This document shows, piece by piece, positions 1 to 5,622 of a stretch of 8,455 nucleotides of DNA. Every line of letters begins with the position of its first letter. Positions within the stretch are counted from its first letter, which is position 1. The stretch spans positions 1-8,455 of the forward strand of contig CALESE010000127.1 in the NCBI GenBank assembly GCA_937907205.1. Direction: 5' to 3'. The position numbers and the translations under genes were made by a program. Origin of the DNA: an uncultured Romboutsia sp. Its GTDB lineage: Bacteria > Bacillota > Clostridia > Peptostreptococcales > Peptostreptococcaceae. Below the pieces are notes generated by a model. That model was not told the origin of the DNA. It did no database searches and worked only from the letters and a program-made list of their open reading frames with translations.

Positions 1-55
1 TTTAGCTTTGCTATTATCCTCATTTACTTCGATTATTGATATATTCATGAAGTAC
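1..55. repeat. Terminal overlap, left copy (identical to 8401-8455)
   Basis: The first 55 bases are identical to the last 55. Because the minus-strand helicase frame continues through the joint in phase, the overlap is best read as the assembler's k-mer overlap of a closed circle of 8,400 bp, not as a biological repeat. Confidence 0.95.
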
Positions 56-1722
56 TCATGTAAAAGCTCCTTAAAACTTATTATATCTGCTTTTCTGTAA
101 TATTTAGAGTAGACCTCATTTCTTATACTTGGTATATCTACTCTATATTCTTCAGAATAGTCATCATAATAGAAATTGTTGCCTTCTTCTAGCTTCATTG
201 CCTTAAATGAAATAGCACACTTTTTGAATTGTTGTTTATTAAAGTAGTTAATACCATTTAATGCTTGTTGTGTCTGCTCTATTTTCTCATTTACTAACCA
301 TTCAAGACTATATATATTGCTTATATCCTCATATTTATTAAATATATGTACATTAACATTTTTTAAATCTCTAAATCTTGCTACATATTGCTTTATAGTT
401 GATATATCTTTTTCGCCTATTATAATTATATCTGTTATATCCTTATCGTATATGTTTACACCTGCAACGATAACACTCGTATTTAAAAGCCCTTCTATAT
501 CTCCAATATTTGAAAATCTCATTATATTATCATATGTTTTGCTTTCATCTTTTAAACTAGATGTTACTATATCAGTTTTTTTATTTGTAGATGCCTTGTA
601 ATACTCTAAATGTTTAGTATTATTTTCAAGTAATGCGAATTTCTTTGATTTATTTATTATTTCAAGAACTTTAGTATCACTTTCATTCTCATATAGATAA
701 ACATTGTAATTAGTTTGCTCTTTTTGTTTGTATTCAACAATCAAATCATAGATATTTAAGTCTAATTTGTTTGGGGTAGCCGTTATATCTATTCTACCTT
801 TACATCTGTCTAAATTGGCATATAAGCCCTTTATTTTTTCATTCCTATACATATCATTAAAAGTCTGATGTATCTCGTCTACAATGGCAATAGTATTAGA
901 TAAATCTATATTCTTTATGCTTTGGAACTTGTCCCAAGTGAAAACCTTAATGTTATTCTGAATAAAAGCTTCTTCTGCTCCTATATCTCCAAAAGCTCCA
1001 TGAATATCATAAGTATTCATTATTTGTTCAACATTTGAAGCATTTGGGCTAATAAAGCAACTATCTATATTGCTCATTTTAAAATCTTTTATAGTTGCAT
1101 CAGTTTTACCACTTCCAGTTGGTGCTAATACTAAAACCTTTTTTCCGTTATTAGCTTCATTTATTGCCATTTTAAGCCCTTCTATATCTTCACTAATATA
1201 TTTATCTATCATATATGTTTTTGAAGGCTTATAACTTGAATAGTTAATTATTTCCGATTCTTTTATATAGCTCTTATCTTCCTTGATTTTATCTATAAGG
1301 CAACTAATTCTAAACTTTGTATCTATATTTGTATTAGGATTTTTAAACTCGTTTTCAAGTTTAAATATATATTTTTCAATTTCTTTTTTATCTGCTATTG
1401 CTTTTTTAAATGCTAGTTTTTCTTCTTCTGTGTACTCTACCTCTGGTAACTCTATTCCATTATCAAAACATAGTTTTTTAACTGCTCCCATAAAGTCAGT
1501 ATTCTCTTTATCCTTAACTAGATCTATTACACTTCCACCAGTTCCACAACTAAAGCATTTATATTTATTGGTTTTTCTATTTATTTTTAATGCATCTGAA
1601 CTGCTACAATGTACACAGTTTCTTGATTTTTTCTTTTCATAACTTCCATATAAATTTAATGTATTTTCTAGTATAGACGGATTATTTTTTAATCCGTCTA
1701 TTATGTTCTTCAAAGTTGTCAT
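1..1722 (-). CDS. CHC2 zinc finger-SF2 helicase replication protein, N-terminal 574 codons (continues at 8400)
   Basis: This is the main replication protein; the frame runs off base 1 and continues unbroken at base 8400 to a stop at 7564-7566, giving 852 aa in the circle. Residues 36-59 are a DnaG-like CHC2 zinc finger (C36-VH-C39, then KYKCFSCGTGGSVIDLV with C56 and C59). Residues 200-207 are Walker A (APTGSGKT), 282-285 the DEIH box, 314-316 the TAT motif and 445-451 a motif VI-like QYVARFR, so an SF2 helicase. No Toprim or archaeal-type primase centre is visible, so primase activity is unproven. The ATG at 1722 overlaps the stop of the 124-aa gene (TAATG), with only a weak Shine-Dalgarno (GGGGAAGTG), so translation is probably coupled. 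Transcription is set by the attenuator at 2108-2369. Role as initiator, helicase or both is inferred by analogy with satellite P4 alpha protein, whose helicase is of a different superfamily. Confidence 0.85.
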   Translation of the reverse strand, partial: MTTLKNIIDGLKNNPSILENTLNLYGSYEKKKSRNCVHCSSSDALKINRKTNKYKCFSCGTGGSVIDLVKDKENTDFMGAVKKLCFDNGIELPEVEYTEEEKLAFKKAIADKKEIEKYIFKLENEFKNPNTNIDTKFRISCLIDKIKEDKSYIKESEIINYSSYKPSKTYMIDKYISEDIEGLKMAINEANNGKKVLVLAPTGSGKTDATIKDFKMSNIDSCFISPNASNVEQIMNTYDIHGAFGDIGAEEAFIQNNIKVFTWDKFQSIKNIDLSNTIAIVDEIHQTFNDMYRNEKIKGLYANLDRCKGRIDITATPNKLDLNIYDLIVEYKQKEQTNYNVYLYENESDTKVLEIINKSKKFALLENNTKHLEYYKASTNKKTDIVTSSLKDESKTYDNIMRFSNIGDIEGLLNTSVIVAGVNIYDKDITDIIIIGEKDISTIKQYVARFRDLKNVNVHIFNKYEDISNIYSLEWLVNEKIEQTQQALNGINYFNKQQFKKCAISFKAMKLEEGNNFYYDDYSEEYRVDIPSIRNEVYSKYYRKADIISFKELLHEYFMNISIIEVNEDNSKAK

Positions 1723-2096
1723 TAGTTAATCACTTCCCCATTATATCTATCTAAAAAGCTCTTAGCTTCACCACTAAATTCTTTTAATATAATATTTTTT
1801 TCTTTTGTTGTAAAATCAAAGTTTTTAATCTTCTTTTTAGCTTCTTTTATTTCTATATTTAATGCTTCCTGTATATCAAAACTATCAAATATTTTTATAT
1901 ATTCATTAGTTAATTTTCTTCTCTTTATTTCTCTTATTCCTTCTTTTGCTTCAAGTTTATATTTTATTATAGGAGATTTTTTTGCTATATTTATAATCGT
2001 TCTTACAAATTTATCTCCCTCTGTTACATTTTCTATCTCGAAATTTAATGCCTCATATAAATCTTTTACTTGTTTTTTTAATTCTTTTTTGTTCAT
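1722..2096 (-). CDS. Small replication-operon protein of unknown function, 124 aa
   Basis: First gene of the replication operon. I do not recognise the family. It is very lysine and glutamate rich and looks fully helical, with no cysteine cluster, signal peptide or membrane segment, which suits a small cytoplasmic DNA- or protein-binding partner. The start is well supported: GGAGG lies nine bases before the ATG at 2096. Its TAA stop shares one base with the ATG of the helicase gene (TAATG), so the two are translationally coupled. Expression is controlled by the leader upstream, where an attenuator terminator ends 34 bases before the start and a long stem can hide the Shine-Dalgarno site. By position it could be a replication initiator, helicase loader or copy-control protein; the sequence alone does not decide. 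Confidence 0.75.
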   Translation of the reverse strand: MNKKELKKQVKDLYEALNFEIENVTEGDKFVRTIINIAKKSPIIKYKLEAKEGIREIKRRKLTNEYIKIFDSFDIQEALNIEIKEAKKKIKNFDFTTKEKNIILKEFSGEAKSFLDRYNGEVIN

Positions 2097-2107
2097 TTTT
2101 TATGTCC

Positions 2108-2200
2108 TCCAAAATATGTATTTTAGAATAAAAAAAGCCTTAACTGTACGGTTAGTTAAGGCTTGTAAATATCTATTCTAAAAAATCTCTACATTTTGGA
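2108..2200 (-). promoter_or_regulatory. Outer stems around the attenuator that can mask the ribosome site
   Basis: Two further inverted repeats enclose the terminator: TTTTAGAATA (2121-2130) with TATTCTAAAA (2174-2183), ten perfect pairs, and TCCAAAAT/ATGTA (2108-2120) with TACATTTTGGA (2190-2200), eleven pairs with a 2-base bulge. The outer stem takes up GGA of the GGAGG Shine-Dalgarno site of the 124-aa gene, so translation may be limited as well as transcription. Confidence 0.55.
2130..2164 (-). terminator. Attenuator terminator before the 124-aa gene
   Basis: AAGCCTTAACT (2135-2145 on the plus strand) pairs with AGTTAAGGCTT (2154-2164), an 11-bp stem with an 8-base loop; on the minus strand it is followed by seven U. 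It sits inside the leader, upstream of the gene it would silence, so it is a regulated terminator rather than the end of an operon. Confidence 0.8.
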
Positions 2201-2203
2201 TAC

Positions 2204-2232
2204 TTGAAAAAAATATACAATCCAAGTATAAT
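2204..2232 (+). promoter_or_regulatory. Promoter of the antisense RNA
   Basis: TTGAAA (2204-2209), a 17-base spacer and TATAAT (2227-2232): a nearly perfect vegetative promoter, stronger on paper than the opposing replication promoter, as expected for an inhibitor RNA. Predicted start near 2239-2241. Confidence 0.8.
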
Positions 2233-2239
2233 ACAAATA

Positions 2240-2356
2240 TGAGAGAAAGTCTTGAATTTACATAACTCTTACTAACTGGTTCCAACAGTTTGTAGGTTTA
2301 ATCATATATAAGTGGTTCCAACACTTTATATGACTTGTAGATTTAAGGCTTTTTCG
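2240..2356 (+). ncRNA. Antisense copy-control RNA
   Basis: A plus-strand RNA of about 115 nt, fully complementary to the replication leader. Its ends 2243-2262 and 2336-2355 can form a 20-bp base stem with four G-U pairs. Inside are two hairpins: AACTG-GTTCCAA-CAGTT (2274-2290) and an 11-bp stem with one bulge and the same GTTCCAA loop (2303-2332). The base stem runs straight into the T-run at 2350-2354, which can act as the terminator. There is no reading frame of note. Promoter, closed fold, terminator and target all agree, so I call it a countertranscript inhibitor of replication, like RNAI of pT181 or RNAIII of pIP501. Confidence 0.75.
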
Positions 2357-2375
2357 TATTCTATTGTCTTTTTAT

Positions 2376-2405
2376 ATTATAACTCTTATTCTTATGATTT
2401 GACAA
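2376..2405 (-). promoter_or_regulatory. Promoter of the replication operon
   Basis: TTGTCA at 2405-2400 and a perfect TATAAT at 2381-2376, 18 bases apart, on the minus strand. The predicted start is near 2369, just upstream of the antiterminator. It is the only good minus-strand promoter seen between the 124-aa gene and the next gene upstream. Confidence 0.7.
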
Positions 2406-2453
2406 TATTTTCTTTTTTGTTATTTAATTTCTGTCCTTAACACTCTATTTTTC

Positions 2454-2518
2454 AATGTATTCAGTTATCAAAGTGCTTTTTAAAATGCCTTAAAATCGAA
2501 TTTAAGAGGTCGTTTTTT
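2454..2518. repeat. 65-bp direct repeat, copy 1
   Basis: Matches 2959-3023 at roughly 85-90 percent by eye, including an identical run from CTTAAAATCG through GAGGTCG and the T-tract. It holds a near-perfect 18-bp dyad CTTAAAATCGAATTTAAG centred on TCGA. This copy lies 50-115 bases upstream of the replication promoter, and copy 2 lies just upstream of the 2563-2937 gene, so a shared operator or initiator-binding site is likely. Confidence 0.8.
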
Positions 2519-2562
2519 CTAAGTTTTAAAAGTGAGCTTTATAGATACCCTGTAATTATTTC

Positions 2563-2937
2563 TTATGGAGTATCTACATCATTCAGTATCAAATATTCTT
2601 TATTTTTTACTTTATATTCCTGATATATAGTATTTATAAAAGATTTTTCTAATTGTTCCATGACCAACGGTAATACATTATTTGGGTAATAACATGGCCT
2701 TAATGATTGCAAAGTTTCAAATCTCATATGCAAACCTAATACTTTTGGCTCTTGCTCCATTAGTTCATTGAACTTTTCTTGAAGTCTTTTGCACTTATGC
2801 CTATTGTTTCTTAACTCATAGATTATTTCGTCTTGAGTTTTTAATAAATCAAAGGTATGTCCTATAAATACATATTTTTTGAAATCTATATATATAGACA
2901 ATTCATATATTATTGCTAGTTTTTCTATTTCTAACAT
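2563..2937 (-). CDS. Hypothetical protein, 124 aa
   Basis: I do not recognise this protein. It has a leucine/isoleucine-rich N-terminus, a basic middle (NNRHKCKRLQEKF near 44-56) and a C-terminal part with LRPCYYPNNVLP near 79-90. There is no clear signal peptide or membrane span. The ATG at 2937 is preceded by AAAGGTGAT at a suitable distance, which supports the start. It stands alone: the HNH operon ends at a terminator almost 300 bases upstream, and it is framed by the two 65-bp repeats, so it may be a cassette or share regulation with the replication operon. A weak hairpin (AGATAC/GTATCT) without a U-tract follows its stop. Confidence 0.65.
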   Translation of the reverse strand: MLEIEKLAIIYELSIYIDFKKYVFIGHTFDLLKTQDEIIYELRNNRHKCKRLQEKFNELMEQEPKVLGLHMRFETLQSLRPCYYPNNVLPLVMEQLEKSFINTIYQEYKVKNKEYLILNDVDTP

Positions 2938-2958
2938 CTAAATTATCACCTTTTTTAT

Positions 2959-3023
2959 AATGTAATTAGTTATCAAAATGCTTTTTTAATCCCCTTAAAA
3001 TCGAATTTAAGAGGTCGTTTTTT
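2959..3023. repeat. 65-bp direct repeat, copy 2
   Basis: Second copy, 505 bp from the first and in the same orientation. The 18-bp dyad is unchanged. On the minus strand the stem here extends to CCTCTTAAA/TTTAAGGGG, nine pairs with one G-U, but no U-tract follows, so it is not an obvious terminator in that direction. It ends about 20 bases before the start of the 2563-2937 gene, where a promoter or operator would be. Confidence 0.8.
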
Positions 3024-3218
3024 TTTATATTTTTACTAAAATTTTTAATTATTTTTCCGTTTTTTATCTTATCAGAACCTAATTTTGTAATTACAAGGAT
3101 TTTGATTGTCTGCAAAACTTACTTTCTGAACATGATTTTTAAAATTTACTCAGAGTTTTGGGAAATTCCATTTTTTATATGCAGTCGGAGGCATGTAAAC
3201 TGTTGAATGCCCTTCCCC
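3024..3218. other. Non-coding stretch beside the HNH gene; candidate packaging region
   Basis: About 195 bp without a plausible gene. The left part is A/T runs; the right part (3180-3218) is much richer in G and C (CAGTCGGAGGCATG) than the rest of the circle. Phage HNH endonuclease genes often lie next to the cos site, so this is the likeliest place for a cos- or pac-like signal. That is inference from position and base composition only. Confidence 0.25.
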
Positions 3219-3257
3219 AAAAAAAGCCTTATAGTAAGCTCCCATCTTGCAAGGCTT
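3219..3257 (-). terminator. Terminator at the end of the recombinase-HNH operon
   Basis: AAGCCTT (3224-3230) pairs with AAGGCTT (3251-3257) over seven bases; on the minus strand five to seven U follow. The hairpin overlaps the last codons of the HNH gene. The loop is long (20 bases), so strength is moderate. Confidence 0.55.
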
Positions 3258-3645
3258 CAATCAATTTTTCTTTGCTCATTCCTTCAATTAATTTGTGGTG
3301 TCGTGAGCAAACACTTATTAAATTATTTGGATCATAATGAGTTGATTCATCCCCATACTTAACTTTAACTATATGGTGAACTTCTTCTGCAAGTACGCCT
3401 TGGATACTTAATTCTTTACATACTTCACAGAATACATTGCTTCGCCTTATCTTATCCCTTGTTTTTCTCCACTTGCTAGAGTTATAAACCTTGTTTACCT
3501 TCTCCTTAATATTCTTATTATTATATTTATTGTACTCTCTATTATTTATCTTTCTGCATTTATCACAGTACCAGCCTTTAGTTGATTTCGGTATCATGTT
3601 CTTACATTTAGCACAAAGTTTTAAATTTATATCTTCTGTCGTCAT
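3229..3645 (-). CDS. HNH endonuclease, phage type, 138 aa
   Basis: A double-strand DNA nuclease of the HNH fold. An N-terminal zinc ribbon has C11, C14, C27 and C30 (CAKC...YCDKC). The HNH core follows: C73-x2-C76, then EEVHHIVKV with H90/H91, the asparagine at DPNN (107-108), C113 and H116-H117 (CSRHH). All expected metal and catalytic residues are present. In tailed phages such proteins (HK97 gp74-like) lie beside the terminase genes and help cut DNA at cos sites together with terminase. Here no terminase gene exists, which fits a satellite that borrows the helper's. The ATG has GAGG seven to eight bases upstream; the gene follows the recombinase gene after 25 bases, probably in one operon. 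Confidence 0.85.
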   Translation of the reverse strand: MTTEDINLKLCAKCKNMIPKSTKGWYCDKCRKINNREYNKYNNKNIKEKVNKVYNSSKWRKTRDKIRRSNVFCEVCKELSIQGVLAEEVHHIVKVKYGDESTHYDPNNLISVCSRHHKLIEGMSKEKLIEALQDGSLL

Positions 3646-3670
3646 TTATAAACCTCATTATTATTCATAA

Positions 3671-4243
3671 TTAATATTCAAGAGTATCAAATGCTTTATC
3701 TAACATATCATCAGTTACGCCTATATATCGTAATGTTATTTCTTCTTTAGAATGATTAAATAAATACATCAATAAAGCTATATCTTTAGTCTTTTTATAG
3801 TAATGATATCCAAATGTTTTTCTTAATGTATGACATCCTATCTCGCTAATTCCTGCAAACGTTGATGCTACTTTCATTACTTCCCACGCTCTTTGTCTTG
3901 ACAATGGTTTATTTTCTTTAAACTTATCTTTCTTATTTGATTTAATTAGATAAGCTTCATCATCTTTATTTACTATGTATTCAGCTAATGCTTTCTTAAT
4001 CTCACTATGTAACTTAATTCTTTTTCTCTTGCTTGTTTTCTTTTCCTTAGTGATTAAGTGTGTTCTAATACTTCCATTAGCTTCTCTTACATCTTTGACT
4101 TTAAGTTTTAATATATCTGATATTCTTAGTCCTGATCTTATTCCAATTAAGAACATCAGGTAGTATTTATAGTTCCATTCTTTCAGAAACCTAATGATTT
4201 CTTGTATTTTTTCCTTATCTCTAATTGGTTGAACGGCGTTCAT
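3671..4243 (-). CDS. Short tyrosine recombinase/integrase, 190 aa
   Basis: A site-specific recombinase that cuts and rejoins DNA through a covalent phosphotyrosine. All catalytic residues can be placed: R40 in GIRSGLRISD, a lysine near 66-69, H138 and R141 in CHTLRKTF, H164 in LFNHS and the nucleophile Y173 in LRYIG. At 190 aa it is only the catalytic domain; the arm- and core-binding domains of phage integrases (usually 300-400 aa) are missing, though the frame is not broken. Such short forms occur on plasmids and phages of Bacillota, where they may resolve multimers or act as integrases. GGAGGTGAT lies three bases before the ATG at 4243. Two 33-bp repeats just upstream (4257-4289, 4341-4373) are candidate target sites. 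Confidence 0.9.
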   Translation of the reverse strand: MNAVQPIRDKEKIQEIIRFLKEWNYKYYLMFLIGIRSGLRISDILKLKVKDVREANGSIRTHLITKEKKTSKRKRIKLHSEIKKALAEYIVNKDDEAYLIKSNKKDKFKENKPLSRQRAWEVMKVASTFAGISEIGCHTLRKTFGYHYYKKTKDIALLMYLFNHSKEEITLRYIGVTDDMLDKAFDTLEY

Positions 4244-4256
4244 GTAATCACCTCCA

Positions 4257-4289
4257 AAACCTTACATAATACATAAACTGTTAAGTTTT
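4257..4289. repeat. 33-bp repeat upstream of the recombinase, copy 1
   Basis: Begins AAACCTTACAT and ends AAGTTTT. Read inward from both ends, the two 11-base arms are similar (AAACCTTACAT and AAAACTTAACA), the layout of a tyrosine recombinase core site. Copy 2 has the same ends at the same distance. Confidence 0.45.
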
Positions 4290-4296
4290 TTATTTC

Positions 4297-4325
4297 CTTA
4301 TATTCAAGCTATAACAATACTTTAA
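4297..4325 (-). promoter_or_regulatory. Possible promoter of the recombinase-HNH operon
   Basis: TTAAAG (4325-4320) and TATAAG (4302-4297) with a 17-base spacer on the minus strand, lying between the two 33-bp repeats. The -35 box is poor. It would allow the recombinase to control its own transcription. Confidence 0.35.
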
Positions 4326-4340
4326 CTGTATTTCCTATAA

Positions 4341-4373
4341 AAACCTTACATTGATATAAAAAAGTCAAGTTTT
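4341..4373. repeat. 33-bp repeat upstream of the recombinase, copy 2
   Basis: Shares AAACCTTACAT and AAGTTTT with copy 1 at exactly the same 15-base separation, in direct orientation, 84 bp away. The middle is diverged. Either a second recombination site, an arm-type binding site or an operator. Confidence 0.45.
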
Positions 4374-4386
4374 ACATTTATGGCTA

Positions 4387-4417
4387 TAAAAAGACCACCT
4401 AACAAAATAAGTGATCT
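4387..4417 (-). terminator. Terminator of the capsid operon
   Basis: AGACCACCTA (4392-4401) pairs with TAAGTGATCT (4408-4417): ten pairs including two G-U, a six-base loop, then five U on the minus strand. It starts 14 bases after the capsid stop codon. Confidence 0.8.
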
Positions 4418-4430
4418 ATATTTTCTCATA

Positions 4431-5618
4431 CTATGCAGTTTCAGTTACTTTCACTAATGTAACTGCTTTAGGATCAGTAACACATACATCTGCTCTTAAC
4501 ATTATTCTAAGAATAACAGTACCTCTAGTTAAATTATTATTGACTTTTACAGAAACTCCATCTTTCACACCTATGACAATTGCGTTTCTATCATAGACTA
4601 AAATATCGGTATCTTTCATACCAGTTGATGATACTTTTGTTAATGTATTCATTATAGCAGGTGCTAACTTATAAGTTCCATCTCCGTCTTTTAGCATATG
4701 CAATGCAAACTCATTTACTGGACTCATGGCTACGCTTGTAGCTTGCTTATTAGCTTTTGCTATTGGAAGCATCCCTTTTAAGATAGAGTCAAAGTCTATC
4801 GTAGCTTTAGTGTCTACATTGTTTATATCTGCTAAATCACAGACTGAATTTTTTGGATATACTCCGTAGTTTGGATTGTTTGTTTCATCTGTATAATTTG
4901 GATGCCTATATAGAAATGCTCCATCTAAAGTTTCAGATAAAGCATTGGCAAAAGCTTCTCTTATAACATTTTCAAAGTTATGTATATCAGCTATATCTTC
5001 TTCTGCTATTTCTATCCAACCATACAATGTTTTAGCTTCTAATTCAATTCCATCTAAAACAATACCAGTTTGTAATCCTATTTCACCCTTCTTCTTAAAA
5101 TCAAGTTTAGGATTGGTCTTAACTCTACCTATTATTGTTGTTGGTGCAGTCATTCTTACTAATGGACAATCATTTAGTAACACAGATTTTTTAGTAGCTA
5201 AGTGTAAAACCTCTGCTAATATCTCTTTTGGAACTAATACGGATCCATCGACCGTTGTAGCTCTTTGCTCACCTTTTTTAAATAAAAGGTATTCTGCAAA
5301 TTCTTTCATAGTTGTTCTTTTATTTGATGAAAAACGGTTAGTTTCTGTAAATGCATCTACAAAATCTCTAGTTTCCATTTCAGAAGGTCTTAATAGTGCA
5401 TCTGCTCCTTTTACTTCTACTTCATCTTTATTAACAGGTTTATATATTTTAGAGTTAAGTGCCCTTTCTTCCTTTTCGATTTGATAATCAAGAAAATCTA
5501 TTTTATCAAATAGGTCATCTATTTTCTTATATTCTCTAGTACTTGTTGTGTTGTCATTAAGTTTTTCTATTTCTTCTAATAATTCTGCTCTTTCTTCTTT
5601 TAATCGTTTAAGTTTCAA
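4431..5618 (-). CDS. HK97-fold major capsid protein, 395 aa
   Basis: The shell protein of tailed-phage heads. Residues 1-60 are a charged coiled coil, the scaffolding delta domain of this family. The mature part starts near 117 (GEQRATTVDGSVLVPKEI), followed by an E-loop region (about 155-205), a helix with ETLDGAFL (229-236), MSPVNEFALHMLKDGDGTY (298-316) in the P domain and a typical C-terminal strand set (DILVYDRNAIVIGVKDG 338-354, RADVCVTDPKAV 375-386). Length is normal for the family. The start is TTG, ten bases after GGAG; no in-frame ATG occurs before residue 81. It follows the ribbon-helix-helix gene by four bases. No protease, portal or scaffold gene is present, so maturation would need a helper or does not happen. 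An encapsulin is less likely because of the delta domain. Confidence 0.9.
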   Translation of the reverse strand: MKLKRLKEERAELLEEIEKLNDNTTSTREYKKIDDLFDKIDFLDYQIEKEERALNSKIYKPVNKDEVEVKGADALLRPSEMETRDFVDAFTETNRFSSNKRTTMKEFAEYLLFKKGEQRATTVDGSVLVPKEILAEVLHLATKKSVLLNDCPLVRMTAPTTIIGRVKTNPKLDFKKKGEIGLQTGIVLDGIELEAKTLYGWIEIAEEDIADIHNFENVIREAFANALSETLDGAFLYRHPNYTDETNNPNYGVYPKNSVCDLADINNVDTKATIDFDSILKGMLPIAKANKQATSVAMSPVNEFALHMLKDGDGTYKLAPAIMNTLTKVSSTGMKDTDILVYDRNAIVIGVKDGVSVKVNNNLTRGTVILRIMLRADVCVTDPKAVTLVKVTETA

Positions 5619-5622
5619 TACA

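Larger units (their letters stand above)
2097..2369 (-). promoter_or_regulatory. Attenuated leader of the replication operon
   Basis: About 270 nt of untranslated mRNA from the promoter at 2376-2405 to the 124-aa gene. In mRNA order it holds an antiterminator segment AAAAAGCCUUAA (2354-2343), two hairpins with the identical loop UUGGAAC (2332-2303 and 2290-2274), and an intrinsic terminator (2164-2130). The antiterminator pairs perfectly over 12 bases with the terminator's 3' arm plus U-tract (2143-2132), so the two folds exclude each other. The antisense RNA at 2240-2356 covers the antiterminator and both hairpins. Known pT181 and pIP501 systems work this way: antisense binding lets the terminator form and stops rep transcription. 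The loops carry UUGG, matching the YUNR U-turn motif of many antisense-target loops. Confidence 0.75.

Noticed and set aside
1..55. Direct terminal repeat of a linear phage genome
   Set aside because: The joint falls inside one continuous gene and 55 bases is a typical assembler overlap; a circular map explains everything.
317..601. Plus-strand open frame of 94 codons, and similar ones at 1283-1642, 3975-4163, 4411-4596 and 4945-5484
   Set aside because: They lie opposite well-supported minus-strand genes, lack ribosome sites and read as low-complexity Ser/Leu/Ile/Phe shadows.
2256..2303. 15-codon leader peptide frame (MIKPTNCW...) in the replication leader
   Set aside because: No convincing ribosome site, and it runs through the two hairpins whose structure explains the sequence better.
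2937..3060. Promoter directly before the 2563-2937 gene
   Set aside because: TTGATA and TATAAA are present but only 11 bases apart; no correctly spaced pair was found, so none is annotated.
4431..5618. Encapsulin nanocompartment shell instead of a phage capsid
   Set aside because: The protein has the N-terminal coiled-coil delta domain and length of phage HK97 capsids, and no cargo gene is adjacent.
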